Source: Owenia fusiformis | Lineage: Eukaryota; Annelida; Polychaeta; Sabellida; Oweniidae | Assembly (NCBI GenBank): GCA_903813345.2 | Contig: CAIIXF020000007.1 | Span: forward strand, 21,255,564 to 21,319,563 | Reading direction: 5' to 3' | Length of the DNA: 64,000 bases | Part shown: piece after piece, positions 25,906 through 35,952 of the stretch | Position numbering within the stretch: position 1 is the first letter of the stretch | Layout: each line of letters begins with the position of its first letter | Notes under the pieces: model-generated | Told to the model about the DNA's origin: nothing | Seen by the model: the letters and a program-made list of their open reading frames with translations, nothing else | Databases searched by the model: none | Program-made: the position numbers and the translations under genes

Positions 25906-26154
25906 AGGTTTTGATCAGACCCCAAAAACTAAAATCTTCCATAATAATTGCTTGATATTACCTCAAATTTTATGCTCCATGTCACAAAGTCAAAACCATT
26001 TCCCTTGCTTAATACAAACATAAATAGCTGCAACATTAGACTACATACATCACCATTCATGTTGACATTATTCTGAAAAGTATTCTCAAAAGCACATCTT
26101 TCATTGGAGGCTAATCACTGAAATAAAAAGCAAGCATCCATATTTGAAAAAGTT

Positions 26155-26285
26155 GAAACATGTGAACCCTTCCAGCATTTCCCAAAGTAGATTCATTTAG
26201 AAGATGAAATGTGTAACCCTTCTATTGCTACCAGACTTCTTCAAGGTAGATTCATTTAGTACATGAAATGTGTAACCCTTCCCAG
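26155..26285. repeat. ~62-bp short tandem repeat
   Basis: 'gatgaaatgtgtaaccctt' and 'gtagattcatttag' recur two to three times in tandem with small changes. Confidence 0.5.
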
Positions 26286-26599
26286 AGAAATTGTTAACTT
26301 AACCATCGGAGTAAAACATCCGTAATACATACTGATGTTTCTAAGATCACTAAATTTGTTGGAGATAAGATTGAAAATAGAAAATGATTGATTTTTCTTG
26401 ATTTTACCCCTTGGTGATGAAAGGGTTAATTTTTCAACTTTGCTATAAGTAAACCTCTAAACTGAGTTCAGAATCTTAGGACACTCTCACCTTTCCAATG
26501 GTATATTTGAATCATATTGGACAAATAGGGTCATTCTTTTCTTTTTTGCATTGAGATGTTTTGGTCAGGCAAAAACCTTATTTTATAAATGGAAATCAC

Positions 26600-27002
26600 T
26601 GCACTGTTCCACAGCTGCATGCCTCTTATTGCAGTTAGTATCATCAAGATGGTTCTTTTGTTCTTGATAAACCAACGATTTCAGCTACAGTTATACACGT
26701 TGAAACTGGATTCTAAATTTTTTGCCACGCAAACTAATAAAGTTATTATTGTAAACAGTACACAAAACGTTGTTCAAACACCCGTGATATTGGAGAAATA
26801 TAAAGAAAACGGCCTCACTTAGAATGACTCTTAACTGAACTCGATGATGACATGGTGTTTGAATGTTTTCATGTGACTGTTTACAATCATAACTTTATTA
26901 GTTTGCATCGCAAAACATTTGGAATCCAGATTCAACTAAAAAATGGCCACCATCTTGAATGATACTTACTGCAGTTAGAATCATCCAGCTGTGGAATGCA
27001 GA
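26600..27002. mobile_element. Hairpin MITE, ~400 bp
   Basis: The arms 26600-26652 and 26946-27000 are inverted copies: 'ttccacagctgcat..gcagttagtatcatcaagatgg' against 'ccaccatcttgaatgatacttactgc..ccagctgtggaa'. The inner 'aactaataaagttatta' and 'aactttattagtttgcat' also mirror. The internal ORF is incidental. Confidence 0.65.
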
Positions 27003-27690
27003 AGTTAAATACTAATACAAAAAATTCTTACACCTCATCACTATTGTTCAATAATATCATGAACAAAGATGTGCTTATTTTGAAATCTGTACACACTGCA
27101 ATTTATTGTAACATTTTTACAACATATAACAATAAAACAGTTTTTTGGCTAATCTACAATGAGTTCACCAATCAAGAATTTCATGACAATCCATGAAAGT
27201 ACTAATCTCTGCTCATACTTGATCTGTGTAAACATTGGATAAATGATGCAACCACTGCACACAATTTTCAAATTCAGCCCTTTAAAACCTATTGAATTTC
27301 ATGGCAAAATTTGTAATGTTCGATAGACCATTCCAATCCAGCCCCCTTCAAAAAGAAGTTATGGTATACTGGCTAGATTTAAGATGTCGCAAAATATGAA
27401 GAGATTTTTGAAAATAAGGTAAAATTATCACCAATAGATGGCATGGTTTACTAGATTGGTCTATTGAACATATTGATCAAATTCAAGGAGCAGAGTAATA
27501 ATATTTTTAAAAGGTGAAAGTAAGGTATGAGAATAAGTTTCTTCTCTCATCTAAAATCATAGTTGTTAAATCAAATCACCTCTCCGTAAGGTGTTTGTTT
27601 ATAGACATTAACTTGAAAACTCTTCAAAGAAAGCAATTACTCACACAGTGATTATCCAGGCCCCATATATTGCGAGCAAGTTCCCGCTGA

Positions 27691-27842
27691 CATGTTAGAA
27701 ACGGGGCCTTGAAAGATCTGATAAAACATAGTTATAGTTGAAGAACGTTGTTGCCCTGCAATTGAGTTTCACTTACTAAAGTTTCATAGAAAATTTTATA
27801 TTTCAATTTTATCATATCTCTCAAGGCCCCGCTTCTAACATG
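27691..27842. mobile_element. Short hairpin element, 152 bp
   Basis: CATGTTAGAAACGGGGCCTT... at 27691-27726 is the inverted match of 27807-27842, over 36 bp with few mismatches, around an 80-bp loop. Confidence 0.7.
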
Positions 27843-28329
27843 AGCTCATCCCTGTGACTCAGGGCACTAAAAAAGTGGGTCTCATTGTGTCAATTTACAC
27901 TGTAAAAGCAGTATAAAAGAAATGAGATTTCATTTCACAAAATTGACCAAGACATGTTTGCAGATAAAAGTTTCAAATCAAACAATCTAGTCTAGTTTTT
28001 ATGCAACTCTATATACTGTACAATGGAAACCCATTCAGGGAGTCGAAATACTGAGGATACATGTACAATGTTTTTCAAAGCTAGAATGTATGTATTTCAC
28101 AAACAGAATTGTTATGCACATAATTTTAAATAAATGAGAATAAGTGACAAGGACATTTGAAATCTAAAGCTGATTATTACACAACAATGTTCAAAATCAT
28201 TGAAGACTCCTGTCATGGAAAATTTTTTCACTTTGAACAAAGAAAGTAGGGTTATGTATTTACTTGCCTATTTACTAAGCATTCATTATATTCATTTCCA
28301 ACTATAACAGCCACATAAATTGAGACTCA

Positions 28330-31300
28330 TCAGAAATCAGACCAACAATCTTCAAACTTTACATTCGATTGATGGGTCCTTGAGGGATTTGAAAGCCTTT
28401 TACCTTGGGACCATTTTAATTTTCCAGCCTTTTCCCAAGAACTTTGTTTACAATAGGGAGTCAAGGGTGGGCCAGATGTCCAATGTGTCCCAGATTGAAA
28501 CAGCTGACCATGCTGTGTGCTACTGTCTGTGGAAATATTGCTAAAATCACTCAGTTGTACATCAGAATCAGAAATATGTGATGATGATGAATTTTTTCTT
28601 AAAAAAGCCTGGTTGTGGACAGAAAATCTCTCTGGTGTATCATGTTTAGAAATATCCCTTGGTGTGCCATGCATTGGTGACGCAAATACATCTCTTGAAT
28701 ATGAATGAGGCTTTCTGCGATGTCCTCCCCAATATTTGGCTTCATATGATCCAGCAAATGGTTTTGGTTGATTCAAATATGGATTCATTCTAGACTGTTC
28801 AGTTGTGCCCTGCTTAATCACCTTACACTTTCTTGCTGGGTGTAAGGCATGTTGCTTGCGCTGTTTTAATTGGTGCAATGCATGAGCACTTTCAGCCAAT
28901 GATGTGTCAGAGTCAGATGTCCATCCCGAGGACCAGGAGTAAGTGCTAACATTTGACTGAGTGTCACAAATATGGACTCCTGGATCATCGTAACTACTAT
29001 CAATGTACTTTGATATGTTGTACTGGGACAATGGGCTATCCCCTACATCATAATTAGGACTTTCTTTATCCAGATTACTTAGGTCCACGGTGAAACTATG
29101 CTGCTGTAAATCAGTCGTATCATGTTTGTCTATGTTAGACATGTCAAGTTTACATTCACCCAATTCTGTTACTCCAGGAGTATGAATTATTCCAAGTGAA
29201 TTTTGTCCAAGTAGGGAATCACCTCCAGATATGTCCAAATCTGATACAGTATCCAGTTGGTATGGTGTCTGACCACGCCTGTTATAAACTGCCTTTTTAA
29301 CAAAAGTGCTATCACTAGCTTTTTCAGTTGTTCCAGTCCCAGCTTTCGAAACGCGAATCTTTCTCTTTTGTATTTTCGGTGGAGCGAGGTCAACAACTAC
29401 TTCAGATCTTTTCACCTCAGTATCCTCAAAATACTGTGTTGTTGTTGCATCAAACAGTGTTCTTTGTTTATTACTTGGTTCATGTTCATTGGTGTTTAAA
29501 TCTGGTTGAGGGATTGGAACTGGAGTATAAGGGAAGCCCACAGAATAGCTGTGTGGAGTGGATCTTATTGGGAATGTCATTTTATGGGGCAACATATTTG
29601 TGCTTTCAGTAGGAGAAATTGCTGTGAATGACAATGGCCTCATATCTCCTCCATGTGATCTTGATGGAGTTTTAGCCCCATATTGAATCAGGTTCTTTGT
29701 ATCATCATGGTGAGCCAAAACTCTATCTGTTTCTATCACTCGCCGAGAAGACTTTGGACTTGGAAGTACAATTTTAACAAAGTCACTCTCAGACTTCGGT
29801 CTGATCTTAAATGAGTATTTATTTTGCTGTTCTGGATCTAAAATTGGTTTGTTAATTACTTCAGAGCCATCTTGCGATGTAAGAACAACACTTGGCTTAG
29901 TGGCATTTACATCAGTTATAACATCATATACTGATCTGACACACTCGTCTAAACTCTTCATGCCATCCTCACATTTGCTCCTTTCATTGAGCTCTGGCTG
30001 ATCCTTGATATTTCTTGGTTGTTTTATCCTGAATATCTTCTTTGATACTAAAGTAGGTAAACCAGCTGTGTGACTGCATGGCATATCGCTGCTGGCTAAA
30101 GAATCAGGTGTCGATTGATTAAATGGTGACATGCGAGTTCTTGGAAGGTAATGTTCCTCTGAAGTGCAGTCGAGATTTTTTGAGTAATCAGGCATATCAA
30201 AATGTGATGAAGATGTTAACCTGTGCTTCTTTTTATCCACAGTCGGAAGCTGACTGTTTGAACTTTGACATTGGATTTTCTTAACCCTCTCAGATGGCTC
30301 TCTCATAATCTGCTGCATTTGTAAATTGCTTACTGTTTTGAGATGTGAATTGTCAGTTGGAAATTGTGTCAAATTTGGCATACATTTGGAGTTATCCTTG
30401 ATCTGTTCTATGGCATAATTTTCACCCACAACTTTACTCTTCTTTACACTAGCTTTATTATGAATTATACCTTCTCTGCGGTACTTCACCTGAGATCTTC
30501 TGCTTGAAATGATCTCCTCAGATCTGTCAGAGCTTATTACTCTAACACTATCAATGTTTGCTCTTTTTAAACTGTTAGAGATCCCACTCATACTACTCCC
30601 ATTCAAATTTTCCAGCTTAGGTCTTGTGTATTTAAAAGTTTCTTCTGTGTTAGAAGTCTCACTCATATAACCATCCAGACTTTCTAACTTTGGTCTTGTG
30701 TATTTTATAGTTTCTTCTGTGTGAGAAGCCTCACTAGTGTAACCATCCAAACTTTCCAACTTTGGTCTTGTGTATGTTACAGTTTCTTCTGTTTGAGAAG
30801 TCTCACTCATATAACCATCAAGAATTTTTAACTTTGGTCTTGTGTATGCTACAGTTTCTTCTATGTTAGAAGTCTCACTCATATAACCATCCAAACTTTC
30901 TAACTTTGGTTTTGTGTATTTTATCAATTCCTCTGCATTAGAAGTCTCACTCATATAACTATCCAAACTTTCTAACTTTGGTCTTGTGTATTTTATTGAC
31001 TCCTCTGTGTTAGAAGTCTCACTCATATGACCATCCAAACTTTCCAGTTTTGGTCTTGCGTATGTTCTAGTGTCATCTGTGTAAGAAGTCTCACTCATGT
31101 AACCATCCAAACTTTCCAACTTTGGTCTTGTGTACTTTATAGTTTCTTCTGTGTTAGAAGTCTCACTCAAATATCCATCCAAACTTTCTAACTTTGGTCC
31201 TTTGCATGTTATATTTTCTAAATTTCCAAGCCTTGGCGTGGTAATTGTGTCTGTGTTGTCATTCGTATCCACAAAATCTTTGAGTCGTAAAGAATCCAAC

Positions 31301-34300
31301 TCTGTGGAATCATAGGTAGATGCATTAGATGGAATATCTGAAGCATTTGATGGAACATCCAGAAAAGTAGATGAAATATCTGATGCTACAGCTGGCATAT
31401 CTGAAATACTGGACTGTGTATTGGCTGTGATATGTTCAGCTGCTATAGATGTTTGGCCAGGTCCTGTAAGATTCCCATCTGGAGTAGTTGGCTTAACATG
31501 TATCGTAGTTAGTTCAGAGGGAGCAAACTTAATACAATTTGTTTTGTTTTTATCTACAGATCCACGTTCACTTATATGTATCGTGTTTCTTGTAAAATGT
31601 ATTTCAGAATTGCTCTGGTCAGAGAATACACCTGCATATATTAAGGGGGTGATTGTATCTAATGTTGTTTCATCTTCATTTATTGATGCTCTACTGGTGC
31701 TGAGTATGCTTTCACATGATGACTCAGTACTGCATGGGCAGCCATATGAATCAACTTTAGATATATCACTCAATATTGGATGTATTGTGCAAGTGTTCGG
31801 GTTAGACGACACATGTGTGTATTCTTGGCAACATGGTTGTGTATCGCTAACTGCTGAAGCCATGTCTCTGTCTCGACCCTCCCCACTAATCACTACACAT
31901 TTTGTCACTGGATCAATGGGGACAGACTGTTCACTCTCACATGCCTGGAGGTTTATTCTTAACACAGAAATCATTGATATTGGCAGAATACCAGTCTCTA
32001 TTTGATCTAAGACATGTAAGCCACTTTTGTGAATGCTCCAGAATGATGCCTCATCTACATCAATATAGTATTTTTCTTCATCTTCTGAGTTTGTCATTTC
32101 ATCATAAGTAATCAGATTTGATTCACCAGCATTTACTCCTTCCCTTTGTTTTTTAGTCTTACTGACAGGACTAGCAGCAGTCACAAGCGCATTTTTTGTG
32201 TCACATATGTGTTCAGAATCTTTCACTGCGCCTTTTGCTTCTTCTAAATGGCTATCTTTTGAGATGAAATCAAAGTCATTATAATTTTCATTGATAGTTG
32301 CATTACAGAGCAACTTTTCAGTGCCCTTGTAATATGTGTGTATCTCACTAATGAGAGGCTCTGGGTTGACATAAGAAAGTTCTGTTGTTTGAGCTACAAC
32401 TGTGTCCATCATTTCTTGCTGAATGTTTTCAAGACACTGTTCTAACTCACTACCAGCATCAGCAAACCCTGTACAACCAATGCCAATTTTAAGTATATCA
32501 TCCGCATTGTTTTGTTTTAGAGGTTCTTTCATATCAACATCAGCAAATCCTTCATTGATTCCTCCAGACACAATTTCATGAGACAGATTATCAGCTGTAT
32601 TTGTAGGCATTTGCATTTCAGCTGTATGAACAACGGACTCATTCATTTTTTCAAAATCATTAGATGTGTTGCCAATTTGATTATATATCTTTTCAAGTTC
32701 TTCACCAATTTCAATTTGTTCAGTTGGTACATTTCCAAATTTTAATGTGTCTGTTGGGAATACCTCTATTGTTTGGATAACACAATCCTCACTATGCTCC
32801 ATCATTCTTGGTGTTTCAATATCTGGAGATTTGCTCTTTGCAGCAATAGGTGAATTTGCTTCCACACCGTCTTTGTCAATATCAATGTCACATCTTCTAG
32901 GAGATACATTTTCATACATATTCTCAAATTTCCTATCCACTTCACATGATTCCAGGTTCATAACATCTGGGATATATGTGTCATAACTACCTTCATATTG
33001 GACTGATTTTCCACTAAACTCAGGATAATCAGTGCTAGAATATCTATAAGGATTTCGATGCTTCATTGCCTTGTCAGCATTTCCATTATAATCATTCTTA
33101 AATTCTTCATTAGATGTGTGTGAGATGTTAACTGCAGTTGCAATATCTACCAGATCAGTAACAGGAGCTGCTGTAATTTCCTCTACACCTTCATCAGATA
33201 AACAAGTAAACTGATGGATTTCATTTGTTTTTTTCGTATCTTTAACATCAACATCACTGACAGTCACTTTGCTATCTAATTCTTCATCTTTGCAATTTGC
33301 TACGGTGTTTGAATCATCTGTGCTTTTTACATTTTCATCAATCACATTTGCTTCTATGTTCAGATAATTGCTGGCTCCTTTGCTTTCTAATTCTTCATCA
33401 TTGCAAGTGACTGTGGTCTTTGAATCATCTGTGCTTTCTACACTTTTATCAATCAACTTTGGCTCTATGTTCAAATCATTGATGTCTCCTTCGCTTTCTA
33501 ATTCTTCATCATTGAAAGTCACTGTAGGCTTTGAATCATCTGTGCTCTTTACATTTTCATCAATCAACTTTGGCTCCATTTTCAAATCATTGATGTATCT
33601 TTCGATTTCTAATACTTCATCGTTGCAAGTCACTGTTGGCTTTGAATCACCTGTGCTTTCTACATTTTCATCAATCAACTTTGCCTCTATGTTCAAATCA
33701 TTGATGTTTCTTTCGATTTCTAATTCTTCATCATTGCAAGTCACTGTGGGCTTTGAATCACCTGTGCTTTCTACATTTTCATCAATCAACTTTGCCTCTA
33801 TGTTCAAATCATTGACGTTTCTGTCGATTTCTAATTCTTCATCATTGCAAGTCACTGTAGGCTTTGAATCACCTGTGCTTTCTACATTTTCATCAATCAA
33901 CTTTGCCTCTATGTTCAAATCATTGATGTTTCCTTCGATTTCTAATTCTCCATCATTGCAAGTCACTGTAGGCTTTGAATCACCTGTGCTTTCTACATTT
34001 TCATCAATCAACTTTGCCTCTATGTTCAAATCATTGATGTTTCTTTTGATTTCTAATTCTTCATCATTGCAAGTCACTGGGGTCTTTGAATCACATGTGC
34101 TTTCTACATTTTCATCATTCAACTTTGCCTCTATGTTCAAATCATTGATGTTTCTTACGATTTCTAATTCTTCATCATTGCAAGTCACTGAAGGCTTTGA
34201 ATCACCTGTGCTTTCTACATTTTCATCAATCAACGTTGCCTCTATGTTCAAATTATTGATGTTTCTTTCGATTTCTAATTCTTCATCATTGCAAGTCACT

Positions 34301-35952
34301 GGGGTCTTTGAATCACATGTGCTTTCTACATTTTCATCATTCAACTTTGCCTCTATGTTCAAATCATTGATGTTTCTGTCGATTTCTAATTCTTCATCAT
34401 TGCAAGTCACTGAAGGCTTTGAATCATCTGTGCTTTCTACATTTTCATCAATCAACTTTGCTTCTATGTTCAAATCATTGCTGGCTCCTTTGCTTTCTAA
34501 TTCTTCATCGTTGCAAGTCACTGTAGGCTTTGAATCACCAGTGCTTTCTTCATTTTCATCAATCAATGTTGCCTTTATGTTCAAATCATTGATGTTTCCT
34601 TCGATTTCTAATTCTCCATCATTGCAAGTCACTGTAGGCTTTGAATCACCTGTGCTTTCTACATTTTCATCAATCAACTTTGCCTCTATGTTCAAATCAT
34701 TGATGTTTCTTTCGATTTCTAATTCTTCATCATTGCAAGTCACTGGGGTCTTTGAATCACATGTGCTTTCTACATTTTCATCATTCAACTTTGCCTCTAT
34801 GTTCAAATCATTGATGTTTCTTTCGATTTCTAATTCTTCATCATTGCAAGTCACTGAAGGCTTTGAATCACCTGTGCTTTCTACATTTTCATCAATCAAC
34901 TTTGCCTCTATGTTCAAATCATTGATGTTTCTTTCGATTTCTAATTCTTCATCATTGCAAGTCACTGGGGTCTTTGAATCACCTGTGCTTTCTACATTTT
35001 CATCAATCAACTTTGCCTCTATGTTCAAGTCATTGATGTCTCCTTCGCTTTCTAATTCTTCATCATTGCAAGTCACTGTTGTCATTGAATCACCTGTGAT
35101 CTCTACATTTTCATCATTCAACTTTGCCTCTATGTTCAAATCATTGATGTTTCCTTCGATTTCTAATTCTTCATCATTGCAAGTCACTGGGGTCTTTGAA
35201 TCATTTGTGCTTTCTACATTTTCATCAATCAATGTTGCCTCTATGTTCAAATCATTGACAGTAACTTTGCTTTCTAATCTATCATCATTGCAAGTCAATT
35301 TGGTCTTTGTATCATCTCCCTTTTCTGAATTGACCCTGGTAATCACATCACTGATAGTACACATTCCATCCGAATCCTCATCACTGCCAATCATCTTCTT
35401 GTTCTGTTTAGCTCCATTATTTATCAATCCACTTCCAAGATCTCCAGTGTTATCAATAAACTTCTCAATCTCTTCATCTTTCTCGATTTTCCCCACGTCA
35501 AACTTTCCATTACATTGTGAATCAGGAGGAGTATCACAATTCTTCCTATGTTCTTCAGGACCCTGTTCTAAAACAAAACTGGATTGCTGCTTATCTTCCA
35601 TAGTAATACCACTAACCATTTTATCAGTAAACTCATCGCCGCTTAAGTTGTCATTTTCATGTTTCTTTGAGTACTCTGGTGATTGTTGGGAGTCTGATGA
35701 TGCACTATCCACAATACAAAAGTCACTGCTTACAGGTGAGCCAATGGACTGATCTGGTGAATCAATGATAAACCATTCATTATCACTCTGTATTGATTCA
35801 TTAGCATTATAATTTGTATTTTGTTCAAACTGCTTTTGATTGCTTTCATTGCTAATACCAAATTCATCAATCCGGGCACTACTCTTTATTTTTTGGGTGT
35901 CATTTTGTAAGATTGTGGCTTGTTTCCTGTCTTGAGGCGGTGTCTGATGTTC
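28330..35952 (-). CDS. Giant terminal exon 12 of TDRKH-like gene (2,540 residues)
   Basis: Acceptor TTTTCTATTTAG|GAA at 35952 joins the preceding donor (36327) in phase 0 across a 374-bp intron. The frame runs 7.6 kb to TGA at 28330. The first 80 residues contain two short hydrophobic motifs in acidic/Ser context (NEWFIIDSP, SDFCIVDSASS). Then come 18 copies of a 37-residue repeat (33270-35260), a unique region with a further copy of the 'H..LHVLDQIETG' motif (about 32000-32045), eight 24-residue repeats (30620-31200) and a basic Ser/Pro-rich tail ending FEDCWSDF. The GTG at 35712 is not a start, because coding continues upstream to the acceptor. No known domain recognised. Confidence 0.85.
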   Translation of the reverse strand, partial: EHQTPPQDRKQATILQNDTQKIKSSARIDEFGISNESNQKQFEQNTNYNANESIQSDNEWFIIDSPDQSIGSPVSSDFCIVDSASSDSQQSPEYSKKHENDNLSGDEFTDKMVSGITMEDKQQSSFVLEQGPEEHRKNCDTPPDSQCNGKFDVGKIEKDEEIEKFIDNTGDLGSGLINNGAKQNKKMIGSDEDSDGMCTISDVITRVNSEKGDDTKTKLTCNDDRLESKVTVNDLNIEATLIDENVESTNDSKTPVTCNDEELEIEGNINDLNIEAKLNDENVEITGDSMTTVTCNDEELESEGDINDLNIEAKLIDENVESTGDSKTPVTCNDEELEIERNINDLNIEAKLIDENVESTGDSKPSVTCNDEELEIERNINDLNIEAKLNDENVESTCDSKTPVTCNDEELEIERNINDLNIEAKLIDENVESTGDSKPTVTCNDGELEIEGNINDLNIKATLIDENEESTGDSKPTVTCNDEELESKGASNDLNIEAKLIDENVESTDDSKPSVTCNDEELEIDRNINDLNIEAKLNDENVESTCDSKTPVTCNDEELEIERNINNLNIEATLIDENVESTGDSKPSVTCNDEELEIVRNINDLNIEAKLNDENVESTCDSKTPVTCNDEELEIKRNINDLNIEAKLIDENVESTGDSKPTVTCNDGELEIEGNINDLNIEAKLIDENVESTGDSKPTVTCNDEELEIDRNVNDLNIEAKLIDENVESTGDSKPTVTCNDEELEIERNINDLNIEAKLIDENVESTGDSKPTVTCNDEVLEIERYINDLKMEPKLIDENVKSTDDSKPTVTFNDEELESEGDINDLNIEPKLIDKSVESTDDSKTTVTCNDEELESKGASNYLNIEANVIDENVKSTDDSNTVANCKDEELDSKVTVSDVDVKDTKKTNEIHQFTCLSDEGVEEITAAPVTDLVDIATAVNISHTSNEEFKNDYNGNADKAMKHRNPYRYSSTDYPEFSGKSVQYEGSYDTYIPDVMNLESCEVDRKFENMYENVSPRRCDIDIDKDGVEANSPIAAKSKSPDIETPRMMEHSEDCVIQTIEVFPTDTLKFGNVPTEQIEIGEELEKIYNQIGNTSNDFEKMNESVVHTAEMQMPTNTADNLSHEIVSGGINEGFADVDMKEPLKQNNADDILKIGIGCTGFADAGSELEQCLENIQQEMMDTVVAQTTELSYVNPEPLISEIHTYYKGTEKLLCNATINENYNDFDFISKDSHLEEAKGAVKDSEHICDTKNALVTAASPVSKTKKQREGVNAGESNLITYDEMTNSEDEEKYYIDVDEASFWSIHKSGLHVLDQIETGILPISMISVLRINLQACESEQSVPIDPVTKCVVISGEGRDRDMASAVSDTQPCCQEYTHVSSNPNTCTIHPILSDISKVDSYGCPCSTESSCESILSTSRASINEDETTLDTITPLIYAGVFSDQSNSEIHFTRNTIHISERGSVDKNKTNCIKFAPSELTTIHVKPTTPDGNLTGPGQTSIAAEHITANTQSSISDMPAVASDISSTFLDVPSNASDIPSNASTYDSTELDSLRLKDFVDTNDNTDTITTPRLGNLENITCKGPKLESLDGYLSETSNTEETIKYTRPKLESLDGYMSETSYTDDTRTYARPKLESLDGHMSETSNTEESIKYTRPKLESLDSYMSETSNAEELIKYTKPKLESLDGYMSETSNIEETVAYTRPKLKILDGYMSETSQTEETVTYTRPKLESLDGYTSEASHTEETIKYTRPKLESLDGYMSETSNTEETFKYTRPKLENLNGSSMSGISNSLKRANIDSVRVISSDRSEEIISSRRSQVKYRREGIIHNKASVKKSKVVGENYAIEQIKDNSKCMPNLTQFPTDNSHLKTVSNLQMQQIMREPSERVKKIQCQSSNSQLPTVDKKKHRLTSSSHFDMPDYSKNLDCTSEEHYLPRTRMSPFNQSTPDSLASSDMPCSHTAGLPTLVSKKIFRIKQPRNIKDQPELNERSKCEDGMKSLDECVRSVYDVITDVNATKPSVVLTSQDGSEVINKPILDPEQQNKYSFKIRPKSESDFVKIVLPSPKSSRRVIETDRVLAHHDDTKNLIQYGAKTPSRSHGGDMRPLSFTAISPTESTNMLPHKMTFPIRSTPHSYSVGFPYTPVPIPQPDLNTNEHEPSNKQRTLFDATTTQYFEDTEVKRSEVVVDLAPPKIQKRKIRVSKAGTGTTEKASDSTFVKKAVYNRRGQTPYQLDTVSDLDISGGDSLLGQNSLGIIHTPGVTELGECKLDMSNIDKHDTTDLQQHSFTVDLSNLDKESPNYDVGDSPLSQYNISKYIDSSYDDPGVHICDTQSNVSTYSWSSGWTSDSDTSLAESAHALHQLKQRKQHALHPARKCKVIKQGTTEQSRMNPYLNQPKPFAGSYEAKYWGGHRRKPHSYSRDVFASPMHGTPRDISKHDTPERFSVHNQAFLRKNSSSSHISDSDVQLSDFSNISTDSSTQHGQLFQSGTHWTSGPPLTPYCKQSSWEKAGKLKWSQGKRLSNPSRTHQSNVKFEDCWSDF

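Noticed and set aside
35710-35712. GTG as start of the terminal 2,460-codon frame
   Set aside because: The frame stays open upstream to a good acceptor at 35952 that joins the previous exon in phase.
33368-35752. Plus-strand ORF of 794 codons opposite the 37-residue repeats
   Set aside because: Its repeats are the antisense reading of the 111-bp coding array; a repeat with a period divisible by three keeps all frames open if one copy has no stop. No splice or domain evidence.
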